Part shown: positions 47,810-58,984 of the stretch, in pieces
Position numbering within the stretch: position 1 is the first letter of the stretch
How the letters are laid out: each line of letters opens with the position of its first letter
Source of the DNA: Gnetum montanum
Lineage: Eukaryota > Streptophyta > Gnetopsida > Gnetales > Gnetaceae
Assembly (NCBI GenBank): GCA_015680685.1
Contig: MNCI01008086.1
Location: 759,226-823,225, forward strand
DNA: 64,000 nt
Direction: 5' to 3'
Made by a program: the position numbers and the translations under genes
Notes under the pieces: generated by a model
The model's input: the letters and a program-made list of their open reading frames with translations, nothing else
Database searches by the model: none
What the model was told of the DNA's origin: nothing

Positions 47810-48467
47810 TTTTTTGTAATATTAATGATATTTTCTTTTAGATCTAAGTGTTCATAATTCAAAAAATATATTCTAATGTTGAGCTCTCTTATTCTATAGA
47901 CCTCACCATTTTCTTTAGTTATGTTAAAAGTTTTACTTTCAAAGGTAATTTTAATGTCTTTATTTAACATGTATCCTATCAAAAGCAAAGAGTTGGACAA
48001 TTGAGAAAAATTATAAACTTCAATGATAATTAATACCTTATTGTTGGAAATTCTAACTATGCAATTTCCAACAATTTTGATGTTGCCAATACTTTCTGAT
48101 TTGTAGTTGAGAAGATATTTCTTATAGAGAATCATGTAATTAGATCACCCACCATCAATAATCCATGTATCTTGATTAATTACATTAAAATAATTTAGGT
48201 AAGAATAGTTGTCTTGATTAAATTTTCCTTCAACATTGGTACCTTCCTTTTTATTTACATTTTCTCTCTTCTTCATCTATTGTTGAAGGTAGATTTCATA
48301 TCCTATTCTTTCTAATAGTCTTCATACATGTATCTTCTCTTATTAGAAAATATGCATTAAGAAATTAGATTTCTCTTATTATAGTTCCATCTTCTTCTAT
48401 TAGAATACATTTTTCTTTGAGTTTGGCTTTAATACTAATTATTGATTTTTCTAATGTAATTGAATTT
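47810..48467 (-). pseudogene. Copia protease and truncated gag
   Basis: The minus strand reads DTWIIDGG-SNYMI near 48130-48190, the copia protease site WIIDSGASNHM with Ser changed to Gly. After it comes an open region (47810-48135) with GNIKIVGNCIVRIS, YNFSQLSNSLLLIGYMLNKD and ITFESKTFNI, the usual protease and pre-integrase pattern. Only about 280 bases separate the protease from the LTR (lysine-rich KKRENVNKKEGT), so most of gag has been deleted. The zinc knuckle is missing. Confidence 0.78.
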
Positions 48468-48839
48468 ATTTTTTTTTTTTGACTCTGTAGTTGTGATATC
48501 TTCACGATCTAGATGTGTTTTGGCTTCATCTTAGGCTTGTTGAAAATCTCATTTTGCAATCTATAAGCCTAAAAATTTTAGAATTGAATTGCACTAATTT
48601 TATGGTTGACATTTGTTACAAGATTGTGGTCACTGAATATGATTTTTTAACTTCATTTTGTTGAAACACTTGAATCAGCTTAGAGGACATGATGAAGATT
48701 AATTGAAACAAGTACATTCATCCATCAATTCATTTTAATAAAATAAAACTCAATTTTTCTTTTTTCTTTACATAATGACAAAGTGAAAATTTAATTTTTT
48801 TCTCTCCTATTTATCTTATTAGACACATGGAGCATGACA
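48468..48839 (-). mobile_element. Copia 5' LTR
   Basis: Right-hand partner of 12335-12985. It starts near TGTCATGCTCCATGTGTC on the minus strand and ends near the poly-T at 48468. It is shorter than the left LTR through a deletion of about 260 bases. No TGGTATCAGAG-type primer site is seen next to it. Confidence 0.68.
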
Positions 48840-49985
48840 TATTATCTTTAATACTAAACATATAGTCATTTATACATAAGCATACAATGTTAATCATTCA
48901 TAAATAGACACTAGATTTTGATATCAAATCTAAAGAATTTTTTCAAGTTCTATGTTTTATTGAGCTATTTAATCTTCTATTTATTTTTTAAAAATCTAAA
49001 AAAACCAAATTGTTAGTCTTCTTGGTTCCATTAAGCATATTGAATCTATTTCAACATTATTTAGTTCTTAAAGATGTTTTTTTATTAAAGTGAATCTTCT
49101 TACTCATAAAACAAATTTGTATTGCAAGTAGATGGAAAGACTTATATGCGATTGATTACATATTATAATCTTCCTAATTCTTATAACTTTTATCATCATG
49201 AAGTACATTTGTTTAATGCTTATCATTTTTTATTTAAGAAAAAATATTTTAAGGAAAACAAAACCTAGATTGAGGTTAAAGATAGAAAATCTAATTTAAG
49301 GTTAAAGATACAAAAAATCAAGTTAATGTTTATGATAATAATGATTAAACCATAATAAATAAATCAAAGAAGATAAAAGAATCTATGAATATTTTTACTA
49401 GTACTATAAAAAGTATTAATAAGTTCAAATAGATAGCTCATAGACAAATTTTTCTTATTTGAAAAGAATACTCTTAACTTAAAGAATAAAGCTATCATTG
49501 TCAAGTAGGCTATAGGGAATGATAAAAATTCTCAATGTAAGGTTAAATATGATGGACAATATGTATCATCATTCTATATTAGATTTTCTTATCCTACAAA
49601 AGTTGGTATTTTGCTAAAGATTTTGACTACTAACTTGAATCCTTTTGCTATTTTAAGTTCAAGCACTAATGTTGAAAGTGATGTAAATTTTGTTAGGACT
49701 AGGACCACCCTCCTTAATAATAATTAAATTTCCTCTCTTTATTATTTAAGACACTAATTGTAAGGTTATATACCTCAACATGCATCCTTAAAATTTGAAG
49801 CTTTTCCTTTTTATGTTGTTTCTGATATTTTCTACTCAATATTAAGCATGTAATGTACTCTAAAATTTCTTTTGCTTATTATTAATATTTTTTGGGGTCA
49901 AAGATTCATCCATGCTAATCTCTTAACAACTTTGTATTATGCATGGTGAGATAGGTAAATGCATGTCATTATACATATAAGGTGT
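48840..49985. other. AT-rich unclassified segment
   Basis: No domain, repeat or promoter recognised in either strand. Short lysine/asparagine-rich open stretches are what such AT-rich sequence gives by chance. Confidence 0.4.
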
Positions 49986-49989
49986 TAGA

Positions 49990-51966
49990 CCCAAAAAAAT
50001 AAATATGTTAAAAATAATAATTAAAAGTATAAAAGCAAAGAATTAAAGGAGAAACTCCAAAACAATAGAAAAGAAAGGCCCAATAATCTTGGAAATGCTT
50101 TTTAAAGTTTTTCAACAAAAGAAAAACCTCCCTTCTAAGGTAGGAAAAGGATTAGACTTTGCGCTTGTTTAGAAGCATACAAATAGGTTTTCACATCGTA
50201 CTAAAGGCTTCTTATTAATAAAAAAGAAAATTAAAGAGATAAACATTTAGGAATTCAGTTGAAGCATTAGTTGTTAAATGATATCATCTTGAACTAATAA
50301 TGGAAGATAATTAGTGGGAGAATCTCTATGAAAAACCATATTACATCGAAATTTCCATATGACATAAAGAATAAGAGGATGAAAGAAATGCCAAGTATGA
50401 AACAAAATCCCTTGAATTTGAGGAGTGTCACTAAATAAAACTTCATCTAGTATTGGTTAAAAGCTATGTATGTTCCTACTACACCAAGTTTTAGAGCAAT
50501 GAGTAAGGTGACAAGTAAGAAAACAATAGATGAATGTATCTTCCATGTTGTAGATACATAGCATGCATATCAAATACTTTAGCAATAAAGTTACCAAATT
50601 TCCTTAGTACTACATTAAACAAGTCTTTTAAGCTTTTAGTTGTAATTTATCATTTCTGGCAATAATGCTCTAAAATAGCACATTGTAGAAATATGTGATG
50701 CTCATCTTCAATTACTCCTTGATTGCACAAATAGCAGGCTCTCTCTTCTCATGAAGTCTTGACTCATCTACCTATTTCAATTCTAAATTAGTAAGAGCTC
50801 AATATTTCTCAAATAATTTGACATTGTAGGTGAGGGAATATAGGGGCATATGAATAAGCTACTTTCTTGTTGATGCCTCCTCTAATGTTAATCATTTAGA
50901 ATTGTTTTTAACCTATTGGATTATCCCATACATGCAAAATTGCATTATCTCTAATACTCTTATGTAGCTATTTCATATCACAATGAAGAATCTCCTCCTC
51001 GATGTTCCATTTTTTGAGCTAGACCATTCCTTCCTAGAACCATCCTTTTTCTATGTAGCCACTAAGACTTCCTTTCAAAATTTAGTCACTATGCAACAAG
51101 AGAAACTATGGACATATGAAACAAATTATCAAAGTTTCTATCTCTAAGGGCATCATATCTACTTCTAGAAGTAGCAAATCATATTATACCTATATTTAGA
51201 AGTAGCAAATCATATTATACCTATATTTTAACTTTAAACTATTTCAACAAAAAATGCATCTAAACCTCTTTTATTTTCTTCTAATATTTGTTAGCAAGCC
51301 TAGAGGTCCACATAATGAACCCATACAAAAGAGTTGGTTCCACAATGGAGCAAGATAATTGTCTTTTGTTTTCCAAAGTAAAAATAGCTTCCTTCTTACA
51401 TTTTCTTTTAAGGTCAAATAAGGCTCTCAAGCCATCTATAATCTTCTATTTGATGCAAACTTCCTAATTGTAATTATAAGAAAGATCCAACCCAAGGTAT
51501 ATATAATTTGAAGCCATATCTATTTGATCTATACTAATAGTAAAAGAATAATCATGATTTCTAGTGCCACACACAATAATTTTAGTTTTTTGCACATTAA
51601 CTTTCATTCCAAATTATACATGCAAGAAGATGAAATGGAGAAAATGCTAAGATTATACCATGTACTACAAAGGCATGGATACTTAATAGCCCATGGTTCA
51701 TTATTAATGGGAAGCCACCAAGGAATAGAGGTAGAAATAGTAATATTATTGAAGTCCCAAAATTCATTGATAAAACTCCAAGCCTTTCAAATGTGCTTTA
51801 TAACAATAGAACTTAATATAGTAATACCTTTTGGAAAAAGGATCCAATTTAAAAAATGAGCATCTTTCCAATAATCACAACCTCTAGGCTTACCCATCTA
51901 AATACACTTATGAAAAAGAAGCTTCCAAGGCTCTCCACCAAATAACCATTTAACCACCCATTTGGT
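49990..51966 (-). pseudogene. LINE-like non-LTR retrotransposon, 3' part
   Basis: Minus-strand blocks in the order expected for a plant LINE ORF2 C-terminus. An RT palm/thumb remnant has VNVQKTKIIVCGTRNH and YIYLGLDLSYNYN (51470-51620). A following segment has LFDLKRKCKKE, then IVEPTLLYGFIMWTSRLANK (about 51290-51400). A terminal zinc-finger-like motif, CYLCNQGVIEDEHHIFLQC, is at 50665-50740. The catalytic FADD part is missing, so the copy is truncated on its 5' side. At 51966 it abuts Athila-3 spacer sequence. No poly-A tail or target duplication is evident. Confidence 0.6.
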
Positions 51967-52689
51967 AGATAAAAAAAGGAAAAAGTGAGAAGCGAGAAAG
52001 GGCCTTAGTTAGAAGGAATATGTTTGTTTAGTTCCATAACCAATGCTTGCAGCCTAGATGATTATTTTGTCTAAGGGATGTGCTTTGAATTCTCACTGTT
52101 TTCTGTGTTTTTTTTTTTAGGTGAGAACCACACCATGAAAAGACTTATTTTTTTTATTAGCTCAGCTTCCTGATAATGGAGCAACGTCAAAATGGTAAGA
52201 AAAATACAAGAAGAAAACATCCAAGCACCTAAGAGAATAGCCAGCACAAATGCATCAAATCCCCTTGAAGTCACACCCTTTTCAATCCTTGAGTCCTACC
52301 GTAGTTTGAGAAATGCCCAATCATCAATTCGTTGATAGTTCTATGATTTAAAGAAGGGAACTATACATTTCCAAGCCAAGAGAGACCATAGAAATTTATG
52401 AATGCATGGATGATGTGGACTCGTTGCCTATTATATCAAAAGAACCATACCTTAGTATCAACATTATAACTCAAAGGTAAAAATCAAACATTAGCAATCA
52501 ATGGAATACAATTCATACCACCATCAGGAGCACTTATTAGGTGACAAACCTAACAAAATAAACAAACACACAAAGAAATGAAAGAGTATAAATGATTTTG
52601 CAAAACGAAAATAAGAAAAGTTAAAGAAATTTGCAAAACAAAAATGTGTAAAAAAATTTAAAAAGGAACTGAGGGCCTCGGTTGATCAA
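51967..52689 (-). other. Athila-3 spacer
   Basis: Non-coding sequence downstream of Athila-3 pol, matching the Athila-2 spacer at 28337-29230 on the opposite strand (GTGTGACTTCAA, GAATTCAAAGCACAYCCCTT, AACTAAGGCCC). The match stops abruptly at about 51966, where the LINE begins, so the Athila 3' ORF and 3' LTR are missing here. Confidence 0.75.
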
Positions 52690-54100
52690 CATAGGTGGCC
52701 ATCTCCCCCATGACTGAGTTGAAAGGAGGAGATCTGAAATAATGAGCAGGGTTGTTCCTTTTCAGAGGTCTTATGGGCACTGGCTGTTCTAAGTTCATGG
52801 AAGGGTTTGGTCTGTTGCACATTGACTAGTAATCACTTATCAAGGCTCTCAGGTTTGTATATGGTCATGGCCCCTAAAGGAAAGGTTGTATGAATAATGT
52901 AAGGTCCTTCCCACAGTGTTTGAAATTTTGTGCATTGTGGCACATGTGTGGGGTTCTAGTAGAGAACCTTATCTCTTGGTTGATACTTAAACTTTCAAAT
53001 TTTCAAGTCATGACGTTGCTTATTATATGCCTTGTGCAACTCATTTAATGATAGGGCAGCTAATCAGTTTTCATCTAGCACGTTTAAAGTTACCAACCTT
53101 TGTTTTTATGCTAGATCAAGGTCGAGGTGTAGGTCACAAACCATGGATAGTGTACGGAGCTCGGTTTGAATAGGAAGCTTTGGAAGTTTTCCATACACTA
53201 ACGCATAGGGAGAGTAGCCGGTAGGGAGATTCCAAGTGGAGCCCAAAGAGCATCATTCAGTTTAGTGCTCCAATCTCACCTATACTTGCTAATTGTCCTT
53301 GTCAATATTTTAGTGATCTCCCTGTTAGTAACCTCGGCTTGTCCATTAGCTTGGGGTTGATAAGGTGTAGTCAATTTATGTTCAACCCCTAAGTGTTGCA
53401 TTAACTTCCAAAAAGTTGCACCTGTGAAGTGTGTTTCATTATCCGAGATAAGTGCACATGGCACACCAAACCTATTTACGATTTTTTGTTGCACAAATCG
53501 TGCTGCTGTAGATGATGTGCAATCTATAATAGCAGTTGCTTTAGCCCATTTTGTTAGATAGTCTATGGCAACAATGATGTAAGCTTTTTCATTGGACATT
53601 GGTGTAATGGGTCCCATAAAGTCTATTCCCAAAATGTCAAAGGGTTCTAAAGGTTGAATCCATTGTTGCGGATCCTCCATCCTAGTACTCATTCCCCTAT
53701 CATGTTGACAATGCTCGCAAGATTAGACAAACTGATGGGCATCCCAAAATAATGTTGGCGAGTAATATCCTGCAAGTAGGATCTTAATAGCCAGTTGTCT
53801 TCCGGCATAGTGACCACCACAAGGGCCCTCATGAGCATCTTGTAGAACTCTTAGTTGGTCCACCTCAGGCACACACCATCGAACCAAGCCATCAGGACAT
53901 ACTTTGTAAAGTTGTCCATTGATCTCCATGAAGTACTTGGCTATGTGAAGAAACTATTATTTCTTCCTAAAGTCCAACTCCTGTGGTGTTTGTTGGGTAA
54001 GGAGATAGGTAAGAATGCTACTATACCAAATTTGCTCCATGGGTTGGTTATTCACTACACCGGCAAAGAGGGCTTCATCAGGAAAATGATTGAACATTAC
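52690..54100 (-). pseudogene. Athila-3 integrase
   Basis: The zinc-binding region (53723-53929) has HEGPCGGHYAGRQLAIKI. The core (53276-53692, open for 138 residues) keeps all three catalytic residues: GIDFMGP, ISDNETHF and GQAEVTNRE. It is therefore better preserved than the Athila-2 copy, where two of three are changed. The C-terminal part is broken but ends at a GGGGGAGATGGCC segment matching 28360-28380. It is nearly collinear with Athila-2 (same IIDCTSST and RFGVP phrases). Confidence 0.88.
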
Positions 54101-54600
54101 ATATTCATCCTCTTTGCTATCCTAGAGCAACCGAGATAAATGATCTACAACTAGGTTCTAGGTGCCCTTTCAATCGATCATCGTTAGATCAAACTCTTGT
54201 AGGATTACTAGCCATCGTATAATACGAGGGCTAACTGTTGGCTTGTTCATGAGGAACTGGATTGCACTATGATATGTATGGATGAACACTTTGTAACCTA
54301 CCACATAGTGTCTAAGCTTATCCAGTCCAAACACTACAGCCATTAATTCTTTTTCGGTAGTTGTGTAATTAAGTTCTGCACCGATGATACTCCTACTTGC
54401 ACAGTGAATGTAGTAAGCATGTTTTTGATCATCTAACTATGTAAGTACGACTCCCAAAGCATAATTAGATGTGTTAGTCATTATGTGGAATGGTCTAGAC
54501 CAGTCAGGAGATTGTAGAATGGGAGTTTCTACGAGCTTTTATTTCAAGGTCTAGAATGCTCATTCGTATTCTCTAGTCCACTCAAATGGTATGTCCTTCT
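54101..54600 (-). pseudogene. Athila-3 RNase H
   Basis: Collinear with Athila-2 RNase H. The minus strand has ASNYALGVVLT and TTEKELMAVVFGLDKLRHYV, followed by the HTYHSAIQFLMNKPTVSPRI region near 54215-54290. Small indels and stops interrupt it. Confidence 0.7.
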
Positions 54601-55746
54601 TTGTTAGCTCTACCAATGGTTTGGAAACCTTGGAGAAGTTCTCAATGAACCTCCTATAATAGCCAGTGTGTCCAAGGAAAGACCGAATGTCCTTGGATGG
54701 ATAGTTTCCGGTTGACGGGTGATTCCTTGGATGACCCTAGCTTTATCTAGGTCTACCTCTATTCCTGAATGTGAAATCTTATGTCCAAGTACTATGCCTT
54801 CTTGGACCATCAAATGGCTTTTCTGCCAGTTGAACCTTAAGTTGGTTTCTACGCATCTTTTCAACACTTGCTCTAATTGGTCCAAGGCTTGATCAAAGCT
54901 TGTTCCATAAGTAGAGAAGTTGTCCATAAAGACTTCACTCTATTTCCTATCTGCTATTGGAATATGCTTAGAACTAGGCATTGAAACATGGCAAGAGCAT
55001 TGCACAAGCCAAACGACATTTTTTTATATGCAAATGTTCCCTAAGGACTGGTGAACATTATTTTGGCTTGATCTTCTGGGGCTATCCGTATTTGGTTGTA
55101 TCCACTATAGCCATCCAAAAACTATAATAGCAATGCCCTTCTATGGTGTCTAAGACTTGGTCAACAAATGGCAATGGAAAGTGATCCTTAAATGTTACCA
55201 TGTTTAGCAACCTAAAATCTATACACACCCACCATTTGCCTCCCTTTTTAGGCACAATCACCAGAGGGCTAACCCATTCACTATTAGCAATGGGATATAT
55301 GAACCCTGCCTTAAGAAGCTCTTCTATTTCTTCTTTTACTATTTGCTTCAATTTTGGGTTCGATCGTCTCTACGGTTGTTTTCGAGGTTTCATGGAGGGG
55401 TTAGTGTAAATCCTATGCTGGCATATCCTAGGATCTATTCCAGTTAGCTTGGGGTATGACTAGGCAAAGGCTTTTGATCACTTTTTTATCACTTTCAGCA
55501 GTCTTTCTTTTTGTTTGGGAACAAGTCTTGTGTTGATAATTACCGGTTTTCCATTTTCGAGGGTCATATACTCTAGACCGATGGGCAATGGTTTCAAATC
55601 TAGGGGCTCTTGTTTAAATATCTCAGGAATTTCTAACTTTCCCCAGTTGATGTTTTCAAGGTTAAGGTTACAGCTTGGAAGTTTGCAATGGACTTGCTCT
55701 AATGTGTAGAGACCGAAAATGTCGATGGCTAGAAACACCGAGAGGT
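54601..55746 (-). pseudogene. Athila-3 reverse transcriptase and N-terminal linker
   Basis: Linker 55478-55738 (KLEIPEIFKQEPLDLKPLPI) matches Athila-2 at 25430-25500. The RT fingers are open at 55082-55351 (LLKAGFIYPIANSEWVSPLV, VCIDFRLLNMVTF). A small indel breaks the LDGYSGYN motif near 55110. The catalytic block reads MDNFSTYG instead of MDDFSTYG at about 54920, so one catalytic Asp is Asn. Upstream of 55746 the sequence changes without transition to the Tat LTR, so protease and gag are not present in this window. Confidence 0.82.
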
Positions 55747-56378
55747 TGTTAGGCTAACATTTTTAACCCCAAATCCATTTGAGAACCGTGCTAGATAAAA
55801 ATGAAAATGGGGCACCCTGAACAGTCTGGTCGATCAGATAGGAACTTAGTCGGTGTCACTTAACCTTTCGTAAATGTGTAATGCAGAAATGATGTTTATA
55901 ACATAATATAATAATTATTAAATGTGACAAAGTGAAAAATAATGTAAAATGCAATGATAATAAGCAGGAATGTAAAGCAAACTAGAGTTAAAAAAATGCA
56001 CCACCTCAAGATTGTGACTTTACATTGTTGAGATGGATGCAATCGGTTGCACAACATTGGGAAGCACAGAGATCCCAAAGGTAACCAGAACATTCAAAGT
56101 AGGCCAACTCTGTTCTTGAACATGGACTCAAAAGCCAAACATGCAAAGTACTACAAAGGCAACAGAAAAGAGCTAACAAAATGCCAAGCAAAAATGTCTA
56201 CCGCTTAATTTTGCCAACCCTTTGAATTGCGAACTTGCTAACTGCTTAAATTGCCAATTTGCTAAATAATAATGTTTGCCAACTTACCAACAACAAATGC
56301 TAACAATGCTCAAAATTGCTAACCAAATTTGCTAACAACCCCAAAATTTTCCAACCCCTTGAGCATTACTCATCAGGG

Positions 56379-56386
56379 TATTTATA
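56379..56386 (-). promoter_or_regulatory. TATA box of Tat 3' LTR
   Basis: TATAAATA on the minus strand in CCCTATAAATACCC, as at 3672-3679. Confidence 0.7.
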
Positions 56387-56589
56387 GGGTCAGGAGCATG
56401 TGAGAAATGAAGCTTGGATGCCACGTGTCTTGTTCCTGGGAGATACTGACGTGTCGGTTCTACATGGACATGCAAAGCTGATTGTAAACCTGCCATGCTA
56501 CAATCACGTTATCGAGACTGGAGATGCTAGAATCAAATATGCCAACAATGTAGACAAGGAATGAGGCATAGTGAAGTAGCATGGTTGCA

Positions 56590-57300
56590 TGCTACACTGT
56601 GCTACACTATGTAGCGTAGCATGTTAGCTTAGCGTAGTGGCTTGCTATGCTGTGCTACGCTATGTAGCATAGCACAACATAGCCACCAGTTTGAAGAAGA
56701 AATTTGCATTGAAGTCAACTGCTTCTGTTGGAAGCTTCACCATATGCTAGGTCAACTTTTGTAGCACTTAAATTGATATGCATCTTTTGCTACACTACGC
56801 TACGTTACATAGCGTAGCATAGCGTAGCAACTGGCTTCATTTGCGATCCATGTTGAACTTGCGAATGCTTGCTTGAAGCTCAGATTATGCTAACAACTAC
56901 AAATTTGACCTTCTATGAAGAGAGATTTGTGAACTTGCTAAACTTGCATTCGAGAGGTTGATTGCTACTTTTGAATCGTTGGTACGCTGTGCTACGCTAT
57001 GTAGCGTAGTGTAGTGTAGCAACCAGCATATCCTACTTTTTGTTCAATCTGCCACTTTCTGATGAGAAACTTTGCTAAGGACTAGAAGTTGAACAAGGTA
57101 ACCAGTTTCGAAGGCTGGAGTGCTTGCCAAGTGCAATTGGAATCACTAGGTAAGCTAGACCTTTCTATCTTGTCTAAGCTATGTTGTACTACGCTGCGTA
57201 GCATAGCAGTCTATTCTGCAACAGTTTGGTTGCCTTAGCAACTCCCTTCTAAGGCCTACTACGTTACATAGCGTACCATAGCGTAGCATACCGTAGCAAA
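56590..57300 (-). repeat. TAGCGTAGC palindrome cluster in U3
   Basis: At least six hairpin units of GCTACGCTATGTAGCGTAGC type. Clear ones are 56643-56673 (outer arms TGCTATGC/GCATAGCA, inner arms GCTAC/GTAGC), 56789-56830 and 56992-57009 (CTACGCTA-TG-TAGCGTAG). Spacing is irregular, as in the other copy at 2912-3475. Confidence 0.82.
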
Positions 57301-57591
57301 CTTCCTCACTAGAAAACTTGCTGAACTATTTTATGCATCCTGAGCACCGTCAAAAAACCCAACCATGGTTTTCTAATAAACTATCTACCGAGTGAATCAC
57401 CCAGGTGGGCAGGCCAGAGAGTCCATCAGGCCTATCAACTCTGGAGGTAGAAAACTTGCCGAACTGAATAGTGTAGACTCAGTGCATCCATTTCCTGCCA
57501 AACTTCCATGATGCTGCACTTGTGGAAATTCCTTCGCTAAATTCCAAGACCCTAGTGAAGCAAGAGGGTCTTCAAATTTTAGGGTGTTTCA

Positions 57592-57606
57592 TTGGCCCCT
57601 CTTTGT
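57592..57606 (-). other. Polypurine tract of Tat element
   Basis: CAAAGAGGGGCCAA on the minus strand, abutting the LTR start. This supports the LTR as the 3' LTR of the element whose pol is at 59390-62080. Confidence 0.5.
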
Positions 57607-58984
57607 CGACATCTGGAGGATGGACTCGAGAGACACTGACAAAGAATATGAAATACCATGGAAGACAAGATGCAAACATCACTCTTCGGTAATCGCCAAG
57701 ATGTTGCTTAGCTATGCTTGAGAATGTTGGATTGGTTATGCAGGGAAAGAGGAAGGGTTAAACTAGGGGGAGGATGAGGTTTAGGAAAATGGTAAATATG
57801 AGACTTAGCAAGGTCCCTCGTCAGAATGCTTGTGAAAGAGTTGTTTGCATGGTCATCTTTGCTTTTGTTGACCTTTGATCTCTTGTCGGAATGCTTAGAG
57901 AGTGTTACTGTGAAACAACTAATGTGCCATTTGTTTTAGGCACGCTTTTTTTGTGCGCGAGCTTTTTCTCTTTTATGCTTTTTCTTTTGTTGTTTCACCA
58001 TTTACATTTGCAAACAACCTTGTCAGAGGACAGGCGTTTCTTTCCCAGGATGAATTGCGTTACATCCATGTGGGGCTTTAACGTACCTACAGATGCTTCC
58101 CATGTGGCAAGTTGTGTTACGAGCGTCATGGACTTTGCAGTTGGGCATATGGAAGGGCTTTACAAGCATTAGGAAAATTCATAAAATAGGTGAGAGTGAG
58201 AATTGCGGGTGTAAGGAACAAGGTAAAGGAGGTTAAGGGGGAGGACAGGATATGCACTTCAAAGTGGCTAAGCTAGTCAGGACGACCACCTTAGAATGAT
58301 GTAGTGTCCTGCCTTCGTGGTGAAACACACCTCTGACTGATGCCCCTTCGATACATATCCTGCAAACATAATAGAGAGAAAACTAGAAGAAACAACCATG
58401 ATGTAAAACGAAGGAAAAGGTCTTTCTTACTTTGAATGCTGCTGGAAAAATAAACATTGTTGCTAAGCCATTCGGTGTCCAAACTAGAAAGGCCAACAAC
58501 AATTCTGGTAGCATCCGCATGGAGAGGTCGGCACCGATGTAGCTAGGAATTACAGTGATGCAAATGCTCAGGAATCCCTGCCCAAGGTAAACATCATGCA
58601 ATTCAGCTGTGAGATAGGCTACCCAACAGCTAAACGTCTTTTAGGCTTGGGTGATGGTAGGGGCTGGAGGATAGCAACATTGTGGCTGGGCCACAATACT
58701 GCTGGAACTCTAGCAACAGGCGCTAACCACGGAAGCTACTGCCACGGCAATGAGCCGTGGCAACGGTAGCTCCAAAATGTCAACAGGATGTCATATGACA
58801 TCTCCAGAGGATCAACAAGATGCCAAGGGTAGTGGCATTGCACATATTCCAGAGGGTGTTTTCTTAGTATCGTGGACTGCATTCAGGAACTACAATGTCC
58901 CACCCCCATGTTGGTGTGCACACTCACTTATTTGTAGAGTTGTGATGCATGTTGAGCATGTGCCGCAAACCTATTTTAGGGTCC
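57607..58984 (-). other. Tat 3' UTR, with an exon-like block
   Basis: Mostly non-coding. A minus-strand open block at about 58383-58645 is hydrophobic (FLSICITVIPSYIGADL, MLPELLLAFLVWTPNGLATM). It is bounded by an acceptor-like CGTTTAG and a donor-like AAAGTAAGAAAG, and so resembles a single membrane-protein exon. I do not recognise it, and no neighbouring exon is seen. The open plus-strand frame at 57891-58172 shows no known domain. Confidence 0.35.
58735..58770. repeat. Strong hairpin
   Basis: GCCACGGC (58741-58748), five-base loop, GCCGTGGC (58754-58761), with outer arms GCTAC/GTAGC that also pair apart from small bulges. Confidence 0.8.

Larger units (their letters stand above)
55747..57591 (-). 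mobile_element. Tat element 3' LTR, family B
   Basis: Starts TGAAACACCCTAAAATTTG at 57591 on the minus strand and matches the plus-strand LTR at 2774-4257 through the U3 palindromes, TATA box and U5. Similarity runs past 55818 to about 55750, so the end is placed at TAACA (55747). It directly follows a purine-rich tract and lies downstream of the Tat pol and 3' UTR, as a 3' LTR should. It interrupts Athila-3 between protease and RT, so the Tat element appears to have inserted into Athila-3. Confidence 0.72.

Noticed and set aside
51524-51859. 111-codon plus-strand open frame
   Set aside because: Reverse of the LINE RT region, whose minus-strand translation gives recognisable motifs.
55747-57591. 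Family-B LTR as an independent solo LTR in Athila-3
   Set aside because: The adjoining polypurine tract and the upstream Tat 3' UTR and pol in the same orientation fit a 3' LTR better, and no flanking target duplication is seen (TTGGC on the right does not match the left flank).
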